Shown: positions 59,003 through 64,000 of the stretch, one piece after another
Position numbering within the stretch: position 1 is the stretch's first letter
Layout of the letters: each line of letters starts with the position of its first letter
Source of the DNA: Deroplatys truncata
Lineage: Eukaryota; Arthropoda; Insecta; Mantodea; Mantidae
Direction of reading: 5' to 3'
DNA length: 64,000 nucleotides
NCBI GenBank assembly: GCA_030765065.1
Contig: CM060981.1
Coordinates: 226,865,152 to 226,929,151 of the forward strand
The notes under the pieces: generated by a model
What the model saw: the letters and a program-made list of their open reading frames with translations, nothing else
Database searches by the model: none
What the model was told of the DNA's origin: nothing
Made by a program: the position numbers and the translations under genes

Positions 59003-59425
59003 TAAGCCTAACTCTTTCTTTGGTGCGTTCTTTGTGTTTGGGTGATCTCATATGTCAGCGAGAAAAAGTGTGTCCAGGTTCACTTCGAGCTACTTTGACT
59101 GCATTCTTTAGAATGACTGGAGTTGTGCAGAAAACCTATCTTCTCAGTTTTCAGAATTTTCATCAAATTTATTCTCCTTAAGCAGTTCAACCTCTTTAAA
59201 ACGCTGGTTTTCTGTACTAACTGCATATGTTTCTAAAGAAGTGGACGTAAACAAAGAACGCACTTTAAAATATGCGTGCTCCATCATTCGTAAAGGGAAA
59301 TTTGTATGTTGAACATCATTTGAAAAGCGGAGCATTGTTTATTGTTGTTACCTTGTTTGTACATAAAACTAGTAGGACTGCGATGAATAGTTTCTTTTCT
59401 CAATAAAACTACGTCAACACTATTT
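59003..59425 (+). other. 3' UTR with poly(A) signal of the cuticular protein gene
   Basis: After the TAA at 59000-59002 the sequence becomes AT-rich. AATAAA is at 59402-59407, about 400 bases downstream, and a weaker CATAAAA occurs near 59361. The cleavage site should fall at about 59420-59430. No repeat is recognised in the UTR. Confidence 0.6.
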
Positions 59426-60002
59426 CATTACAGCACCTCATTATTCACTCTTGCTGTCTTTTAAGATCTGCTGTTCATTGCATAATTTATTTTCTCAGTC
59501 GTCCTAATACATTCTCTATGTATTTTTCCATACCGTACATCATTTAGATCTACTTCAGATTGCACTGTCTAATTTCATTTGTTTTCATACTCACATACAC
59601 AGCATGTTTCTGTTTTTAAACAAATGAAGTTCCATTGTGTATAACGATGTACTCCACGATGCGAAAGCAAACAGACTTTCAGTCAAAATTATTTGTTTAA
59701 CTTATTGGAATAAATTTATTCTGATTTACAAACCACGTGTATTATTTACAATGACACTCAACAACCACCTGTCCTTTTCCCATTGCCTTTCGTTTTCCCA
59801 GCATTCTAATGAAAATGCAATGTAGCATTACCGTCTTTTTATTGATTCTTTGTTTTAGTATTTCAACAAATTCTTTAAGTGAACCATCTGATAAAGAAGA
59901 TTTACTAAAAAGTGTGTAAAATATTCTGTAACACGGATTCACAAAACTGTGTTAACCGTTTTACAATGCATTGCATTGAGTACTTCGAGAATCTTTGGAA
60001 TA
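59426..60002. other. No recognised feature
   Basis: Downstream flank of the cuticle gene; AT-rich, nothing assigned. Confidence 0.35.
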
Positions 60003-60014
60003 ATAATCAGAAGA

Positions 60015-60455
60015 TGGTTATGGTTATCAGGAAGCGGAAGCGGAAGGCGTGAAGAAGGCCACAGAGGGCGACCACATTCGGAGGGCAAGCTCGTACACGG
60101 AAGGGTTCCATAACGTCCCCAGATATTATATCCTGACACCGGCGGGACCCCCACAGGCCTATCTCTCCCCACACCAAATGCCAAGGTAGACAGTTACACA
60201 AAGCAAACTACACCGCCATAAGCTTCGCCCGCCGTCCATTCGCCTGATCCTTCGACACTGAAACATAATAAAAAAATGAAATGAAAGGAAATTGGTGACA
60301 GGGAAATCCCCGGCATTATATAATCCACCGCAGCATTCGTTACCAACCAGGGAAAATACGAACAAACCCAAGGTCAGAGTGGTTGGGCCAAGGGAATCGA
60401 ACCCGGACCTCCCGTTGCGACCCTCACACGTTACCCCAGAGGCATCTCGCTCGGT
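60015..60455 (-). mobile_element. tRNA-derived SINE, complete, with 12-bp target duplication
   Basis: ATAATCAGAAGA on both sides (60003-60014 and 60456-60467). On the minus strand: head ACCGAGCGAGATGCCTCTGG (A box), GGGTTCGATTCCC as B box near 60400, then the SINE middle and a GC-rich body. The 3' tail has ATAACCATAACCA. 441 bases. Confidence 0.92.
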
Positions 60456-60467
60456 ATAATCAGAAGA

Positions 60468-61435
60468 GAGATTTGCGAATCGCTGTTGCAGCATATCCTT
60501 GATACTTTTAAGATCTTTCAAAAACCCATGAAAGTCTGCACAACTAGCAGCTATCGCATTACCTACTAAATAAATTTGATCGACCACACCATAAATCGCT
60601 GATTACTATGATACAACTAAACTGTTATGACATCCATGATGTCAGCAATCGTTATGATCTTATTCGACGCCGCGCGTAGTCTTCTATTGCCCATACCTTT
60701 TAACACCTTCAAAGCAGCAGTCCACTGGGATCCATTACCCAGATAAATAATGAAATATGTGTATTTAAAATAAATTCTGCTCATTGTAATTTTAATACTC
60801 TAATTAATTGAGTTCATTTCATTTACTTCAATATGTGTGGCTATCACGTTACCTGCAAAAAATCAATAAATACAGCGTGGATTCAACTGTGCTGCCATCC
60901 GATCAGCATTTACTGTAGGCCTTTGATGAGAAAACGTTTGAGAGGTGTTCTACTCTCCGGAAGAATGAGGGTGAGCCACTACTACGTGACACCTCATGAT
61001 GGTGTCATAAATAGATTAGTATCTACATTAAAAACATCGCACAACGTTAGTATCCCAGCGCGTTTCACTTGTTATTTACAATGTCCAGTAAAAGAGGAAG
61101 AGCTCTACACAGTCAAGCCCGAGAAATAATTGCTAACTTTGTTAAAATCTGTGACGAGGAAAGCATACAAAAGCATTACTAGTAGAAGAGCGCATATTTT
61201 CTAAGAGGTTTAAGCCTTGTTGATATGTTGAAAGTAGAGCCATATCTTTCTCAGATAGCGCTAGAATTGTTGATGTCAACGCATTTCTTACAAACACATT
61301 CTCGTCAGAGGAATACCAGTAATTACGCACAATTAACAACGTAAGATCTTTTTGTAAAAACTCAAAGTTTTGAAATTATACTGTGGTCGATCAAAACCAG
61401 TAGTATGCAGCTTGATTTAAATGGTAGTAACCGAG
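60468..61435. other. No recognised feature
   Basis: Nothing assigned in nearly 1 kb; this may be single-copy host sequence. Confidence 0.35.
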
Positions 61436-61605
61436 CGGGATGGCTCAGGCGGTAACGTCTGTGGCCCTCATTCGGTAGGTCCCGGCTTCAAATCCCGTGG
61501 GCCGATCAATCTGACTGAGGTTGTTTCGTGGTTTCCCTCAGCCGCTAAAGTAAATACGGATTGTATATTTAATACCACGACCCAAAGTTCCCCTTAAGTC
61601 TAAAA
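61436..61605 (+). repeat. tRNA-derived SINE head, truncated
   Basis: Very clear head GGATGGCTCAGGCGGTAACG (A box) and GGCTTCAAATCCC (B box), then GTTTCGTGGTTTCCCTCAGC. It ends by about 61605 without the GC-rich body. Confidence 0.8.
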
Positions 61606-61679
61606 CAATAGTAAACATGAAAAGTAAGTGATAATAGCGAATGCTGTGCCATCTATTCACACTGCCTCTACACCGCACG

Positions 61680-61935
61680 AAGGGAAGTTTCGGTTGCTAT
61701 GCGCTAAGTCTCTGTGGACACGTGACAAAACAAGATGGCATGGTTACAGGTATGAGACCTAGAAGGATAACTGCCTTTCTATATGAAAGCAGCAGTTAGA
61801 CTGGACGACACCCTAAAGACATCTGCAAGGCACGAAGCAGAAGTTCCAGTTACTATGCAGTAAGGTCTCTGTGAACACGTGACGAAGCGAGTGGCTACAC
61901 GGATGAGACCTAGAAGACTAACTGTCCGCCACACA
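61680..61935. repeat. Direct repeat, about 90 bp, two copies
   Basis: GTTGCTATGCGCTAAGTCTC...GTGACAAAACAAG...GGTATGAGACCTAGAAG (61690-61772) recurs diverged at 61848-61925 (GTTACTATGCAGTAAGGTCT...GTGACGAAGCGAG...GGATGAGACCTAGAAG). Function unknown. Confidence 0.75.
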
Positions 61936-62384
61936 TCGATCTAAGGCTTATCCACTAACAGCTATGACCATGTAGTTAAAGCGACTAAAAGAAGTAGAGT
62001 AATAATAATGAAATGGTAGTAGGTAATTAAGACGCTCGTATGAAAATTATGAAACTCGCGTCTTCATTACTACCGTTATAGTCTTGTTGCATAATATACT
62101 GTTATATATTAGGTTTTTTGGGGTAATTTTCGTAACAAAAGTTAATGGTACTAAGCGTTCAATTACAGCCAATGATAGTACACTGCTTTGGCGCCCAGTT
62201 GGGTAAGCGTGGAAAGAATAAATTGAAATGCTTAGTGTTGAAGAAAGTGCTTCTAATAACTAATGCCGGGAAATTCTAAAAGGCTATTTGGATAGGATTG
62301 TGTTATAACATTATGTAGCAATGAACGGGATAACAAGATATGTTTCAATATGAAATACCTTCATTGAGATGTGAGGAATTTACC

Positions 62385-62866
62385 GCAGAGGGACACCTCG
62401 CTACTGCGACCTAATAGGTCTATTGTGACTACAGCCCCCTCCCCCGAGAGGCACGGATGAGGTGAAGGAGGTTGCAGGTTCGCAGGCAGACGGGATTACA
62501 GAGACGCACGGAAGTCCCTATCATTTCCAGTAAGAAGCACCCGCACTCGGCCAGTAGACGCGGAGTCCCGCAAGAGGGGGACAAAGCGGCCCTTGCAGGC
62601 AGGCAAACGCGCTCTGTCGTTGCCACGAAGAAATCTTTCCAAAGCGCAGCGACCATGCACTCTGCCTATCAGAGATACTACGGAATCCGGAGACGTGCCT
62701 GAAAGGGAGAAAGATGAAATGACAGGAAATGAGGGAAAGGAGAAATCGTGGTAGAATACACCACACCAGCATTCCCTAGACGACCAGAGGAAAACCATGA
62801 AAAAAAATGATCAGAGGGTAGCCACCGGTAATCGAACCCGGGACCTTACGAATACGGCTCGGTAAA
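62385..62866 (-). mobile_element. tRNA-derived SINE, reverse orientation
   Basis: On the minus strand: head GAGCCGTATTCGTAAGG (partial), B box GGGTTCGATTACC near 62835, SINE middle (GGGAATGCTGGTGTGGTG), and a GC-rich body to about 62385. The A box region is largely lost. Confidence 0.78.
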
Positions 62867-63018
62867 TACCTTTATTATAACTGATAAAGTTGGTACTTGA
62901 CTTGTAACCTAATTGATATTTACATCAGTTTCAGAAATCTAACGAATGCTGTTACCTTAAAAACCCCGTTGAAAAAAGACAAGTTTCTGTCGACTTTTTC
63001 TACCTACTGTCATTCATT

Positions 63019-63785
63019 ACTTCCTCTACTACGTATAGTAAGTAGGGGAATTATTGTATTCCACTCAAAAATTCGATACCGAGATTTCACCGGAAATATG
63101 TGTTTTGAGACCTCCTGAATAAAAAAAAAAAAGCATTTTTGGAAACATGTCCGCGTGTGTGTCTGTCTGTGTATGTGTCTGTCTATCTGTGAACAACATA
63201 ACTCAGAAACGAACAGTCGTATAAACACCAAACTTGGTATTTAGGTTCAGTATCTTCAAGAGATGCGACACGAAGGTTTTCAAGAAAATTCCCCCACCCC
63301 AGGTTACCCTTTATATGGAACATTTTTCGTAAATTTTAATTTTCTCAAAAATGGCTCTAACGATTTTGATTAAAATATCATAAGTTTAAGACATTTTTAA
63401 TGCAAATGAATTGTATGTCTCGAATTTTCTGGGAATGTCTCCAAAATCATTCATTGTGAAGGACTATTGCATAACTGGTAAACCATAAGAGATAAACAAA
63501 ACATTACTACCCAAAAAATGTAGATCCCGTTAAAATACACAATTTATGTCATACACATTTGTTTTGTTGAATGAACCATTTTCGAGATATTGCTTGTTAT
63601 TCCCTTAAATTTTCCAATACTTATACTTTTTCTCAAATGGGAATTCGTTATTCATTTTTTTTCTTGAATATGCAAAGAGTATTAATCTGTGGGAAAGGGA
63701 ATGGTGCTGCACCTAGCAACCAACTATTAAGAGATATGTCTATGCTTAAAGGCTACTGTATTTCTATATTGCCCTTGCAAATACA
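63019..63785 (+). repeat. Family A, long variant, left half of an inverted pair
   Basis: Starts ACTTCCTCTACTACG and reaches the palindrome centre near 63785 (TTGCAAATACAAAACAAGGGG). It contains a 12-base A run near 63120. Confidence 0.88.
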
Positions 63786-64000
63786 AAACAAGGGGAATAT
63801 AGTAGGCTTTAAGCGATAGTCAAATATTTTAGAACTGGTCGCTATGTGTAAAATGTAATTCTCTTTGCATGTCAAGAACATAAAAAAAGAACAACGAATT
63901 CTCAGTTGAGAAAAAGTATAAGTATTGGAAAATTCAAAGAAATAACAAGGAATATCTCGAAAATGGTTCACTTTACAAAAAAAAAATGTTAATGACATAT
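63786..64000 (-). repeat. Family A, right half of the inverted pair, cut by the window end
   Basis: From the palindrome centre the sequence runs on as a reversed family A copy (CTCTTTGCATGTCAAGAACA, GAAAAAGTATAAGTATTGG, AATATCTCGAAAATGGTTC). It leaves the window still in register. This inverted dimer shows how the palindromic module could have arisen. Confidence 0.88.

Noticed and set aside
58575..59051. Long overlapping frames on both strands of the cuticle exon (58575-58901 +, 58719-59051 -)
   Set aside because: They are shadows of the GC-rich, Ala/Pro-rich coding sequence.
61436..61520. Possible tRNA genes at SINE heads (for example 40338, 61436, 60400)
   Set aside because: A- and B-box matches exist, but the arms do not fold as tRNA acceptor, anticodon and T stems. 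The heads continue into SINE bodies with target duplications.

Overview
This is a eukaryotic, AT-rich, transposon-saturated window, almost certainly from an insect with a large genome. The insect call rests on one host gene, a cuticular protein of the CPF/CPFL (retinin-like) type, and on arthropod-typical mobile elements: a Jockey LINE, mariners, piggyBac, a Penelope-like fragment and tRNA-derived SINEs. A cockroach-, termite- or locust-like host would fit, but that is inference.

The only convincing host gene is on the + strand. I reconstruct it as a promoter (TATA at 44264), a first exon with only 12 coding bases (ATG at 44327, donor at 44339), a 14.0-kb intron full of repeats, and a large second exon (58352-59002) followed by a 3' UTR with AATAAA at 59402. 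The protein is about 220 residues: a signal peptide split by the intron, a CPF-type motif, an Ala/Pro/Tyr-rich body with AAPA repeats and an aromatic C terminus.

The dominant component is one interspersed family, here called family A. It has at least 20 full or partial copies on both strands, about 0.85 kb when complete. Its 5' end starts ACTTTCTCTACT. The inverted match AGTAGAGAAAGT lies about 25 bases inside the 3' end and is followed by a small hairpin (ATGTG...CACAT) and T-rich flanks. It has no credible ORF. This asymmetric inverted repeat plus 3' hairpin resembles non-autonomous rolling-circle elements of the Helentron/DINE-1 kind. Family A also forms a head-to-tail array (1178-4345), a palindromic long variant, and a 140-bp tandem array of its own 5' end just upstream of the cuticle gene promoter.

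Other layers by position: LINE C-terminal remnants (141-645, 7700-8596); a long-terminal-inverted-repeat element (4717-5906) with a reversed partial copy (49540-50330); five foldback MITEs of Tc1/mariner type (family B: 11361, 13396, 35507, 47168, 52863); transposase remnants with a DUF4817-like N-terminal domain (12195-12905, 29822-30757, 57016-57508); a Jockey LINE (17080-20370); two mariner pieces (20385-20643, 24845-25660); a Penelope-like GIY-YIG fragment (26570-27165); a nearly complete piggyBac element with TTAA target duplication (31293-33743); a solo LTR (33965-34686) inside a family A copy; an internally deleted mariner (36601-37502); trinucleotide microsatellites (38769-39631); a hAT remnant (56271-57796) carrying a nested Tc1-type insertion; and about eleven tRNA-derived SINEs or fragments. 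Several insertions are nested with clear target duplications, so part of the insertion order can be read. Family A is older than the SINE at 40338 and the solo LTR at 33965, and hAT is older than the Tc1-type element at 57016.
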